Source: Bacillota bacterium | GTDB taxonomy: Bacteria; Bacillota; Clostridia; Lachnospirales; Lachnospiraceae | Assembly: GCA_023412855.1 (NCBI GenBank) | Contig: JAEZRJ010000067.1 | Span: 1 to 20,800 of the forward strand | Direction of reading: 5' to 3' | DNA: 20,800 nt | Shown here: positions 7,360 through 13,562 of the stretch, one piece after another | Position numbering within the stretch: the first letter of the stretch is position 1 | Layout: each line of letters starts with the position of its first letter | Translations under genes and position numbers: made by a program | The notes under the pieces: generated by a model | What the model was told of the DNA's origin: nothing | Databases searched by the model: none | What the model saw: the letters and a program-made list of their open reading frames with translations, nothing else

Positions 7360-7815
7360 ATGCACTTGGGTTCCGTTTATTTGATAGTCAATGACTTTCA
7401 AAGATCAATCGATTTTTATGAAAAACTGCTGCAATTTCCTGTCACGAGACGTAATATGGATCGATTTGCGATGTTTTCTTTTGAAGGAAATTGTATTTCA
7501 TTGATGAATGGCCATTTTGATAAGGATAATCCTGATAAAGTAGTACATAAGGGAGAATATTCCGATATGTTTGATGATTTGGAGTCTATAGCTCTGGCAC
7601 CAAACACCCATAAATTTGTATTTAATTTTTGGACCGAGGATTTACAGAAGGAATATGGACGGATAGAATTTTTAAACATTACTGAGAATTTAACAAAGAT
7701 CAAATATGTGTGCAATGTATCTCCGTATTATTTTTTCCAATTGACCGATCCGGACGGGAATATCATTGAGGTCACAGGTGAATATACGCCGAAAGCGGAT
7801 GAGTTCGATGAATGA
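7360..7815 (+). CDS. VOC (glyoxalase/bleomycin-resistance fold) family protein
   Basis: The 151-residue product looks like a small vicinal-oxygen-chelate protein. The N-terminal half has the babbab start LGSVYLIVNDFQRSIDFYEKLL, typical of the fold. The C-terminus carries the diagnostic FQLTDPDGNIIEVTGEY, whose glutamate is the usual metal ligand; the N-terminal histidine ligand is not obvious beyond H2. The family includes glyoxalase I, extradiol dioxygenases, fosfomycin-modifying enzymes and drug-sequestering proteins. The sequence alone does not decide among them. The ribosome binding site is poor (TGGGGA at 7347-7352). The gene is visibly more AT-rich than the flanking operons, and no terminator separates it from the MFS gene, so the two may be co-transcribed as an imported detoxification or resistance pair. 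Confidence 0.8.
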   Translation: MHLGSVYLIVNDFQRSIDFYEKLLQFPVTRRNMDRFAMFSFEGNCISLMNGHFDKDNPDKVVHKGEYSDMFDDLESIALAPNTHKFVFNFWTEDLQKEYGRIEFLNITENLTKIKYVCNVSPYYFFQLTDPDGNIIEVTGEYTPKADEFDE

Positions 7816-7908
7816 TATTTTCATAACACTAAAAGCGGAACATGGAATAATGTAAATAGCGCCAAGTTAAAGTTATATGATTTTTATAAATTTAGAGGAG
7901 GATAAGAA

Positions 7909-7950
7909 ATGATTCTTTGTATTGTTTCAGCTCCATGCAAGGTCTATTAG
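7909..7950 (+). CDS. 13-codon leader ORF upstream of the MFS transporter
   Basis: An ideal ribosome binding site (AGAGGAGG, 7894-7901) with 7-nt spacing precedes ATG and an ORF encoding MILCIVSAPCKVY, ending in TAG. This ribosome binding site is stronger than that of either flanking gene, although the frame is far too short for a normal protein. The last codons form one arm of a long RNA stem with 7976-7993. Short, well-translated ORFs placed like this are typical of leader peptides of drug-inducible resistance genes (erm, tet(M), ABC-F and some efflux genes), where ribosome stalling remodels the leader. Expression and the inducer are inferred, not shown. Confidence 0.6.
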   Translation: MILCIVSAPCKVY

Positions 7951-8030
7951 GACTGACTCGCATGGAGACAAAATAAGTCCCATAGACTTTGCATCCGGAA
8001 CTAATAACTTAAATCAAAAGGAGCAAAGTC
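7931..8030 (+). promoter_or_regulatory. Putative attenuator: three competing RNA stems before the MFS gene
   Basis: Stem I pairs CTCCATGC (7931-7938) with GCATGGAG (7960-7967). Stem II pairs 7936-7954 with 7976-7993, 17 bp with a small internal loop and one G-U. Stem III pairs GACTTTGC (7985-7992) with GCAAAGTC (8023-8030); this last arm lies at the end of the MFS ribosome binding site AAGGAG (8018-8023) and in its spacer. Stems I and II exclude each other, as do II and III. Stem III should hide the ribosome binding site; stem II should free it. No T-run follows stem II, so translational control is more likely than termination. Which state is the induced one cannot be settled by eye. Confidence 0.6.
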
Positions 8031-8033
8031 AAA

Positions 8034-9326
8034 ATGAATTCATTAAAAATATTTATAAAAGATTTACGGGATTTTCTTATTTTATGGCTGTCACAGTCGT
8101 TTTCGTCATTGGGAAGTGCAATGACAAATTTCGCGCTGGTCATATGGTCATATCAGCAATATGGTTCTGCCTTGCAGACGGCATTGCTTGCCATCTGTTC
8201 CTATGCGCCTTATGTGTTAATGAGTATTTTTGCAGGTGCATTGAGCGATAGATGGAACAAAAAGCTTACCATGCTTTTATGCGACAGTTTTGCGGCAGGA
8301 TGTGCCGTTATTGTTTTAATTTTGTTACAGTCGGATAGATTAGAGTTATGGCATTTGTACTGCTTAAATGCACTTAACGGACTAATGAATACGGTACAGC
8401 AGCCATCTGCGGATGTTACGACAAGCTTGCTGACGCCAAAGAAATATTATCAGAAGGTAAGCGGAATGCGGTCATTATCCAATTCGCTTGTGAGCGTAAT
8501 AACACCTGTCTTGGCAACGGCACTGCTTTCTTTGTTCAGTGTTCAGACAGTTATTGCGTTTGACCTATTTAGCTTTGGTGTAGCATTTATCTCCCTTTTG
8601 TTTTTTATAAGGATACCTGAGCTGAAAAGTGATGGCTCAGTAAAGGAACCAATCTTAAAGGCTGCAAAAGCAGGGCTGATTTATTTAAAGCAGAATCGGG
8701 GAATTTTGGATTTAATATTATTCCTGGCTGCTATCAATCTCATTGCCTCTGTGTATAATGCGGCATTTCCTGCCATGATTTTATCGAGGCAGGGCGGCGG
8801 TGAAGTGGCTTTAGGAATTGTGAATGCCTCAGTAGGGATTGCAACACTGGCAGGCAGTGTCATCGTATCGTTATTGCCGGCGCCTGGAAGTAGAGTGAGA
8901 GTAATTTTCATTGCTCTTTTCATCTCTATGAGTACGGAAAATTTCTTTTTGGCATTCGGACAGTCTGTCCCCCTGTGGTGTATAGGGGCAGTGTTAGGCT
9001 GGATTACAATACCTGTTATGGGAGCGAATATGGACGTACTTTTCAGAAGCCGTATACCCATAGAAATGCAGGGCCGGGTTTACTCCGCAAGAAATACGCT
9101 GCAATTTTTCACGATTCCAATAGGATATTTTCTCGGTGGAATTTTAGTTGATAAGGTATTTGAGCCTTTTATGGAGACACAAGATACCGACAGTTTTTTA
9201 ACGGTATTGTTCGGAAGCGGTAAGGGCTCGGGTGCGGCGCTGTTGTTTTTGATTCTTGCTTTTGCGGGAATTTTTGTCTGTTTATTTTTCCGAAAGGATA
9301 AGCATATTTGGCAACTGGAAGAGTAA
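8034..9326 (+). CDS. MFS transporter, efflux type (MFS_3/EntS-Mef-like)
   Basis: This 430-residue membrane protein of the major facilitator superfamily probably exports a small molecule by proton antiport. It has about 12 hydrophobic segments and the loop 2-3 motif GALSDRWNKK (68-77), the hallmark of MFS carriers. The general look (FLILWLSQSFSSLGSAMTNFALVIWSYQQYGSALQTALL, read in parts) resembles the MFS_3 group that includes enterobactin exporters and macrolide-efflux Mef proteins. AAGGAG (8018-8023) precedes the ATG at 8034. The upstream leader ORF and competing stems suggest inducible expression by a ribosome-targeting compound. The substrate is not determined by the sequence. The gene lies between two MITE copies and is more AT-rich than its surroundings, consistent with horizontal acquisition. 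Confidence 0.88.
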   Translation: MNSLKIFIKDLRDFLILWLSQSFSSLGSAMTNFALVIWSYQQYGSALQTALLAICSYAPYVLMSIFAGALSDRWNKKLTMLLCDSFAAGCAVIVLILLQSDRLELWHLYCLNALNGLMNTVQQPSADVTTSLLTPKKYYQKVSGMRSLSNSLVSVITPVLATALLSLFSVQTVIAFDLFSFGVAFISLLFFIRIPELKSDGSVKEPILKAAKAGLIYLKQNRGILDLILFLAAINLIASVYNAAFPAMILSRQGGGEVALGIVNASVGIATLAGSVIVSLLPAPGSRVRVIFIALFISMSTENFFLAFGQSVPLWCIGAVLGWITIPVMGANMDVLFRSRIPIEMQGRVYSARNTLQFFTIPIGYFLGGILVDKVFEPFMETQDTDSFLTVLFGSGKGSGAALLFLILAFAGIFVCLFFRKDKHIWQLEE

Positions 9327-9338
9327 TATAGTATTTAT

Positions 9339-9382
9339 GCGGGTTTGTGATGCATTTTGCATTGCAACCCGCTTATTATTGT
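9339..9382 (+). terminator. Terminator of the VOC-MFS unit
   Basis: A hairpin of about 15 bp (GCGGGTT at 9339-9345 with AACCCGC at 9366-9372, then GTGATGCA with TGCATTGC, one bulged T and G-U pairs) has a TTT loop and is followed by TTATTATT. It lies 13 nt after the MFS stop. Confidence 0.7.
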
Positions 9383-9561
9383 ACAGAACCTAATGTTCGA
9401 TTTTGCGATATACGACGTTGCAATTTTTGCGAACGCGGCACGATTAAGCCGGTAAAATCACACATTGTCTCCTGCAATACGTGCATTAGACTCGGTATGA
9501 GCAGCTTTTGGCACATATCCTGGAAAGTATTAGACAATACTGCATAAAATATATGAGAAAT
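9383..9561. other. Non-coding stretch without recognisable content
   Basis: About 180 bases between the MFS terminator and MITE copy B. Short open frames occur on both strands (for example around 9347-9547 on + and 9376-9642 on -), but they lack ribosome binding sites and family-like sequence, and the minus-strand one runs into the MITE. It could be the remnant of a lost gene, but I cannot identify one. Confidence 0.4.
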
Positions 9562-9711
9562 GTTACTGTTCACTTCGCTCTCAGTAACGCATGATGTTCT
9601 GCAATGCAAACTTTTTGCATGTAAATTCGCTCTGCGAAGCAAAAATCATCTCTTGTATCACGTTCTTACGTAGCTTAACAGCAAGTGTTAAGCTACTGTG
9701 TGAACAGTAAC
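9562..9711 (-). mobile_element. MITE-like element, copy B (150 bp, inverted)
   Basis: It is the same length as copy A and about 91% identical by hand alignment, in reverse orientation. The ends are GTTACTGTTCAC and GTGAACAGTAAC, here a perfect 12-bp inverted repeat. The flanks TGAGAAAT (9554-9561) and TGAGAATT (9712-9719) match at 7 of 8 positions, an aged 8-bp target duplication. The internal 11-bp hairpin (9670-9680 with 9686-9696) is conserved. Because each copy has its own target duplication, the two probably inserted independently and not as the ends of one composite transposon. Confidence 0.83.
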
Positions 9712-9770
9712 TGAGAATTTATTTCATCAAATATATGAAAAATACCGTATGTAATTTATGAAAAATGTTT

Positions 9771-9776
9771 TATAAT
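9771..9776 (+). promoter_or_regulatory. Possible -10 element of the map promoter
   Basis: A perfect TATAAT sits 54 nt before the map start codon in a very AT-rich stretch. No good -35 hexamer is visible at 16-18 nt upstream, so the call is tentative. Confidence 0.35.
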
Positions 9777-9830
9777 ATTTTAGGACACTTATAATAAGTT
9801 CAAATATTTTGGAAAAAAGAAGGAAAAGCT

Positions 9831-10706
9831 ATGTTCAAGAAATTGGAGAGAAACGAGCCCTGCTGGTGTGGGAGCGGAAGAAAATATAAAGCCTGTCATG
9901 AAGCTTTCGACGATAAGGTCCTGCGCTATCAAAGGGAAGGCCACATGATTCCCGATAGGGATATGATAAAGGCGAAAGAACAGATAGACGGTATCCGGGA
10001 GAGCGGAAAAATCAATATAGCGCTGCTCGATTACGTAGAAGCGAATATACGGGAAGGTATGTCCACGGAGGAAATAGACCGCATGGTATACGAGAAGACT
10101 ATAAAGCTCGGCGCTGTTCCGGCGCCTCTCCACTATGACGGATATCCGAAGAGCGTATGTACCTCCATTAACAATCAGGTATGTCACGGCATCCCTGCGA
10201 AAGATGTGATTCTGAAAAGCGGAGATATTGTCAATGTGGATGTATCCACGATTTATAAAGATTATTTTTCCGACTCTTCCCGTATGTTCTGCATCGGTGA
10301 AGTGGAAGAGCAGAACGCTAAGCTCGTCCGTGTGGCGAAGGAGTGCATGGAAAAAGGAATCGAACAGGTGAAGCCTTGGAACTTCCTCGGAGATATGGCA
10401 GAAGCTGTTCATAGTCATGCGCTTCAGAACGGCTACAGCATAGTCCGTGAAATCGGCGGGCACGGAGTAGGAATAGAGTTCCACGAAGACCCTTTTGTAA
10501 GCTATGTAACCCCAAAAGGTACAGAAACGCTTATGGTGCCAGGTATGGTGTTTACCATAGAGCCCATGGTCAACATGGGGACCAGTGAAATCTACATCGA
10601 TGATGACAATGGCTGGACCGCTTACACCGAAGATGGAAAGCCGTCGGCTCAGTGGGAAGTCACGATAGCGGTCACAGAGGATGGATATGAAATATTGGCA
10701 TACTAA
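9831..10706 (+). CDS. map: Methionine aminopeptidase type I with N-terminal SEC-C zinc motif
   Basis: It removes the initiator methionine from nascent proteins in the cytoplasm. Its 291 residues exceed the ~250 of E. coli Map because of an N-terminal SEC-C motif, ERNEPCWCGSGRKYKACH, with zinc ligands C11, C13, C22 and H23. The catalytic domain keeps all expected residues: H119 (CHGIP), metal ligands D137 (NVDVST), D148 (FSDSS), H211 (GGHGVG), E244 (FTIEPM) and E276 (AQWEVT). The usual EHT after the last glutamate reads EVT here. GAAGGA (9819-9824) is the ribosome binding site. The SEC-C extension is known in some Firmicutes Map enzymes and may help ribosome or protein contact; that role is inferred. 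The next gene, metG, also concerns methionine and translation but has its own promoter and T-box. Confidence 0.95.
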   Translation: MFKKLERNEPCWCGSGRKYKACHEAFDDKVLRYQREGHMIPDRDMIKAKEQIDGIRESGKINIALLDYVEANIREGMSTEEIDRMVYEKTIKLGAVPAPLHYDGYPKSVCTSINNQVCHGIPAKDVILKSGDIVNVDVSTIYKDYFSDSSRMFCIGEVEEQNAKLVRVAKECMEKGIEQVKPWNFLGDMAEAVHSHALQNGYSIVREIGGHGVGIEFHEDPFVSYVTPKGTETLMVPGMVFTIEPMVNMGTSEIYIDDDNGWTAYTEDGKPSAQWEVTIAVTEDGYEILAY

Positions 10707-10762
10707 AGAGTTACGCAATTTTGGATTCGCGGCATGAATGGCCGGATTTGCAGGAAACGTGA

Positions 10763-10789
10763 TTGACAGTATAAATTCTTTGTGATAGT
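10763..10789 (+). promoter_or_regulatory. Promoter of the metG T-box transcript
   Basis: A perfect -35 TTGACA (10763-10768) is followed after 15 nt by GATAGT (10784-10789), preceded by TGT, which gives an extended -10. It lies about 35 nt before the first T-box element, so the transcript would begin directly with the leader. Confidence 0.5.
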
Positions 10790-10823
10790 CTAACAATATC
10801 AATAAAATGAAGTAAAAAGCAGT

Positions 10824-11148
10824 GACGAAGAGAGTAGATATGCGAGAGCTTTCCAGAGAAGGTTCCATTTCGTTAGGTAAGGTAGCTAACGGAATGCTGA
10901 GAGGAACCGGGTGAAAACATATTGAAAATGGCTTCCGAGCAGCGCACCGAACCGGCGACGGCAAGGCTGCGACAGGTCCGCCTGTTATAGCGGCAGGGTA
11001 TAAAGTAATTCATGCTTAGGCTCATAAATGAGCAGCGTATAAATTGACAGTACCCACAGAGGTTCGCTTCGTGAGAGGCGGACAAAAGGAAGTGGTAACA
11101 CGGCTTTTCGCTCGTCTTCTAGTCAATCTAAGAAGACGGGCTTTTGTT
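10824..11148 (+). promoter_or_regulatory. Methionine T-box leader of metG
   Basis: T-box leaders sense uncharged tRNA. Visible elements in order: GACGAAGAGAGTA (10824-10838; K-turn and AGTA of the specifier loop), the distal arm of stem I up to about 10920, and the 3' specifier strand GAAAATGGCTTCCGAG (10924-10939). There ATG (10928-10930) followed by a purine is the specifier codon, reading tRNA-Met, in agreement with metG downstream. Then come the central stems and the antiterminator region GGAAGTGGTAACACGG, whose TGGT (11093-11096) can pair with the ACCA end of tRNA. The intrinsic terminator follows at 11110-11147. When tRNA-Met is uncharged the antiterminator forms and metG is transcribed. 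The specifier was placed by comparison with the known glyQS pattern (GAAA, codon, purine). Confidence 0.9.
11110..11147 (+). terminator. Terminator of the metG T-box
   Basis: GCTCGTCTTCT (11110-11120) pairs with AGAAGACGGGC (11131-11141), 11 bp with one G-U, then TTTTGTT. The T-run is at the same time the left arm of the perfect hairpin 11144-11180, which starts the first repeat unit. Confidence 0.85.
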
Positions 11149-11264
11149 ATGTAATAGGAAAAGAACCTATTACATAACAAGTAGATGCGCAGCTACGCGC
11201 GCGGAACAAAAGCTGTGCTGACGAAGTATTTGGTCGCAAGAGTGTATGAAGCACACTTTTGTTC
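11144..11264 (+). repeat. Structured repeat, unit 1 (hairpin plus 80-bp body)
   Basis: A perfect 15-bp hairpin (11144-11158 with 11166-11180; TTGTTATGTAATAGG arm, 7-nt loop) is followed by the body 11185-11264. The body starts ATGCGCAGCTACGCGCGCGG and folds by pairing GAACAAAAG with CTTTTGTTC (9 bp) and TGTGCT with AGCACA. It has no ribosome binding site or conserved frame. Unit 2 follows directly, and a diverged copy lies at 15657-15785. Confidence 0.8.
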
Positions 11265-11379
11265 TTTAATAGGAAAGTACACCTATTAAAGAAAGATAAA
11301 TGCGCAGCTACGCGCGCGGAACAAAAGCTGTGCTGACGAAGTATTTGGTCCCAAGAGTGTATGAAGCACACTTTTGTTC
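11262..11379 (+). repeat. Structured repeat, unit 2 (tandem copy)
   Basis: It begins with a 12-bp hairpin (11262-11273 with 11282-11293, AATAGG/CCTATT core), then the body 11300-11379. The body differs from that of unit 1 at one of 80 positions (GGTCCCAAG against GGTCGCAAG). The unit period is about 115 bp. A shortened third hairpin (TTTAAT/ATTAAA, 11380-11397) follows before the metG ribosome binding site. The repeats therefore lie in the metG 5' untranslated region, downstream of the T-box terminator. An ATG at 11300 inside the body is in frame with metG by chance. Confidence 0.8.
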
Positions 11380-11428
11380 TTTAATTATCTTATTAAATCT
11401 TATTAATTTAAAAAAGGAGCAACAAAGT

Positions 11429-13414
11429 ATGAGCAAAGGAAAATATTACATCACCACCGCCATTGCCTACACCTCTGGCAAACCTCACATTGGCAACAGC
11501 TATGAAATCGTGCTTGCCGATAGTATCGCAAGGTTCAAGAGAAAAGACGGCTATGACGTGTTTTTCCAGACGGGAACCGACGAGCACGGACAGAAAATTG
11601 AAATAAAAGCGCAGGAAGCCGGTGTTACCCCGAAACAATATGTGGATAACGTTGCGGGAACGATCAAAGATCTGTGGAATCTTATGGATACCTCTTACGA
11701 CAAATTTATCCGCACCACGGATACCTACCACGAGAAGCAGGTACAGAAAATCTTCAGGCGCCTGTACGAGCAGGGCGACATCTACAAGGGCGCATACGAA
11801 GGAATGTATTGTACTCCCTGCGAATCCTTCTGGACGGAATCCCAGCTTGCGGACGGCAAATGTCCGGACTGCGGACGGGATGTAAAGCCTGCGAAGGAAG
11901 AAGCGTATTTCTTCAAAATGAGCAAATATGCGGATAGACTCATCGCGCATATCAATGAGCATCCGAAATTCATACAGCCGGTATCCCGTAAAAACGAAAT
12001 GATGAATAATTTTCTGCTTCCCGGACTTCAGGATTTATGCGTATCCAGAACGTCTTTCAAATGGGGTATTCCCGTGGACTTTGACGAAGGCCATGTTGTC
12101 TACGTATGGCTGGATGCGCTTACCAATTATATTACCGGAATCGGCTATGACTGTGACGGAAACAATACGGAGCAGTATAAAAAGCTCTGGCCCGCTGACC
12201 TGCATCTGATTGGAAAAGATATCATTCGTTTCCATACGATTTACTGGCCGATTTTCCTTATGGCTCTTGGCGAGGAGCTGCCTAAGCAGATATTCGGCCA
12301 CCCGTGGCTGCTCCAGGGAGACGGAAAGATGAGCAAATCGAAAGGAAATGTCCTGTATGCTGACGATTTGGCGGAATTTTTCGGTGTGGACGCGGTGCGC
12401 TATTTCGTGCTCCATGAGATGCCTTTTGAAAACGATGGAGTGATTTCGTGGGAACTTATGGTGGAAAGGCTTAACTCTGATTTGGCGAACACCCTTGGCA
12501 ATCTGGTGAACAGAACCATTTCCATGAGCAATAAATATTTCGATGGAATTGTCGCGGATAAGACGGCAGCTTCCGAAGCAGAGAAGGCTCTGGATGATGA
12601 TTTAAAGGCAATCGCTGCCGGAACCTATGAAAGAGTGAGAAAAAAGATGGAGGATTTGAGAGTGGCGGATGCCATATCGGAAATCTTCGTACTTTTCAAA
12701 CGATGTAATAAGTATATCGACGAAACGGAACCGTGGGTGCTGGCAAAAGACGAGACTAAGGCGGATAGGCTGTCTGCGGTGCTCTATCATCTGGTAGAGA
12801 GCATTGTCATTGGCGCTTCTTTGCTGGAGCCCTTTATGCCTGCCACTGCTGAAAAAATCGCAGCACAGCTAAATACTTCCCTGCGAGGCTTTGAGGAGCT
12901 TGCAGCCTTCGGTCAATATCCTTCCGGCAATAAGGTGACCGAGAAACCGGAAATATTATTCGCACGGTTAGATGTAAAGGAAGTGCTGGAAAAAGCGGAA
13001 GCTTTGTTCAAAAGCAGAAAGCCGGAGAAGGACGAAGAGACTCAGAAGGAAGCAGTTCCTGAAGATGTGATAGATATCGAAGCGAAGCCGGAAATCAGTT
13101 ACGACAACTTTGCCAAGCTGCAGTTTCAGGTAGGTGAAATCATCGCCTGTGAAGAAGTTCCAAAGTCCAAAAAGCTGCTTTGCTCCAAGGTGCGCATCGG
13201 CAGTCAGGTGAAACAAATCGTATCCGGCATTAAGCAGTATTATTCTCCGGAGGAAATGGTCGGTAAGAAAGTAATGGTGCTGGTGAATCTTAAGCCGGCA
13301 ACTTTAGCAGGAATCGTATCCGAAGGAATGCTTTTATGTGCGGAAGATAAGGACGGCAATCTGGCCCTTATGACTCCGGAAAAGGCGATGCCTGCAGGCG
13401 CAGAGATATGCTAA
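11429..13414 (+). CDS. metG: Methionyl-tRNA synthetase
   Basis: It charges tRNA-Met with methionine in the cytoplasm. It has 661 residues from the ATG at 11429, which has the good ribosome binding site AAGGAG (11414-11419). A longer in-frame start at 11300 lies inside the upstream repeat and is rejected. The class I catalytic core has the HIGH motif as PHIGNS (19-24) and KMSKS at 300-304. A zinc knuckle with C128, C131, C145 and C148 is present in the connective peptide. The anticodon-binding helical domain follows, and the last ~105 residues (YDNFAKLQFQVGEI onward) form the EMAP/Trbp111-like OB-fold tRNA-binding domain that dimerises the enzyme. Expression should be controlled by the methionine T-box at 10824-11148. 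Confidence 0.97.
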   Translation: MSKGKYYITTAIAYTSGKPHIGNSYEIVLADSIARFKRKDGYDVFFQTGTDEHGQKIEIKAQEAGVTPKQYVDNVAGTIKDLWNLMDTSYDKFIRTTDTYHEKQVQKIFRRLYEQGDIYKGAYEGMYCTPCESFWTESQLADGKCPDCGRDVKPAKEEAYFFKMSKYADRLIAHINEHPKFIQPVSRKNEMMNNFLLPGLQDLCVSRTSFKWGIPVDFDEGHVVYVWLDALTNYITGIGYDCDGNNTEQYKKLWPADLHLIGKDIIRFHTIYWPIFLMALGEELPKQIFGHPWLLQGDGKMSKSKGNVLYADDLAEFFGVDAVRYFVLHEMPFENDGVISWELMVERLNSDLANTLGNLVNRTISMSNKYFDGIVADKTAASEAEKALDDDLKAIAAGTYERVRKKMEDLRVADAISEIFVLFKRCNKYIDETEPWVLAKDETKADRLSAVLYHLVESIVIGASLLEPFMPATAEKIAAQLNTSLRGFEELAAFGQYPSGNKVTEKPEILFARLDVKEVLEKAEALFKSRKPEKDEETQKEAVPEDVIDIEAKPEISYDNFAKLQFQVGEIIACEEVPKSKKLLCSKVRIGSQVKQIVSGIKQYYSPEEMVGKKVMVLVNLKPATLAGIVSEGMLLCAEDKDGNLALMTPEKAMPAGAEIC

Positions 13415-13464
13415 TTTAAGGAATTTTATATTATAAACTTAAAATATTATATATTATGGTGTAT

Positions 13465-13505
13465 AATGGGTTCACAAGGGGATATTTTTCCTTTGTGAAC
13501 TCATT
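13465..13505 (+). terminator. Hairpin after metG, probable terminator
   Basis: A stem of up to 16 bp (AATGGGTTCACAAGGG with CCTTTGTGAACTCATT, two G-U pairs) has a 9-nt loop of mainly T. Only a weak T-run follows (CATTTCC). It probably ends the metG transcript. A TATAAT (13462-13467) overlaps its left edge with a weak TTAAAA 17 nt upstream, so it could instead be the 5' hairpin of the hydrolase transcript. Confidence 0.5.
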
Positions 13506-13562
13506 TCCATATCAGGAAGCTTTTCTATGAGCTTCGCCATACAAAAGAATGGAGGGAATTTT

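Noticed and set aside
7922..8251. 109-codon + strand frame starting before the MFS gene
   Set aside because: It runs out of frame through the attenuator region and the start of the MFS gene; the MFS frame has the ribosome binding site and family motifs.
9347..9642. Small genes on either strand in the stretch after the MFS gene
   Set aside because: No ribosome binding sites, no recognisable family; the minus-strand frame begins inside the MITE.
7084..9711. Composite transposon made of two inverted MITEs carrying VOC and MFS genes
   Set aside because: Each element has its own 8-bp flanking duplication, and no duplication spans the whole block, so independent insertion is the simpler reading.
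9789..10964. 391-codon minus-strand frame over map
   Set aside because: It is the antisense shadow of a well-supported gene, without ribosome binding site or recognisable protein features.
10824..11148. SAM riboswitch upstream of metG
   Set aside because: The leader carries T-box elements (AGTA loop, ATG specifier, TGGT bulge) and no SAM-riboswitch core.
11144..11397. CRISPR array
   Set aside because: There are only two units of ~115 bp with internal hairpins and no unique spacers of constant length; no cas genes are near.
11300..11428. N-terminal extension of metG from the ATG at 11300
   Set aside because: It translates the non-coding repeat body; the standard MetG N-terminus and a good ribosome binding site are at 11429.
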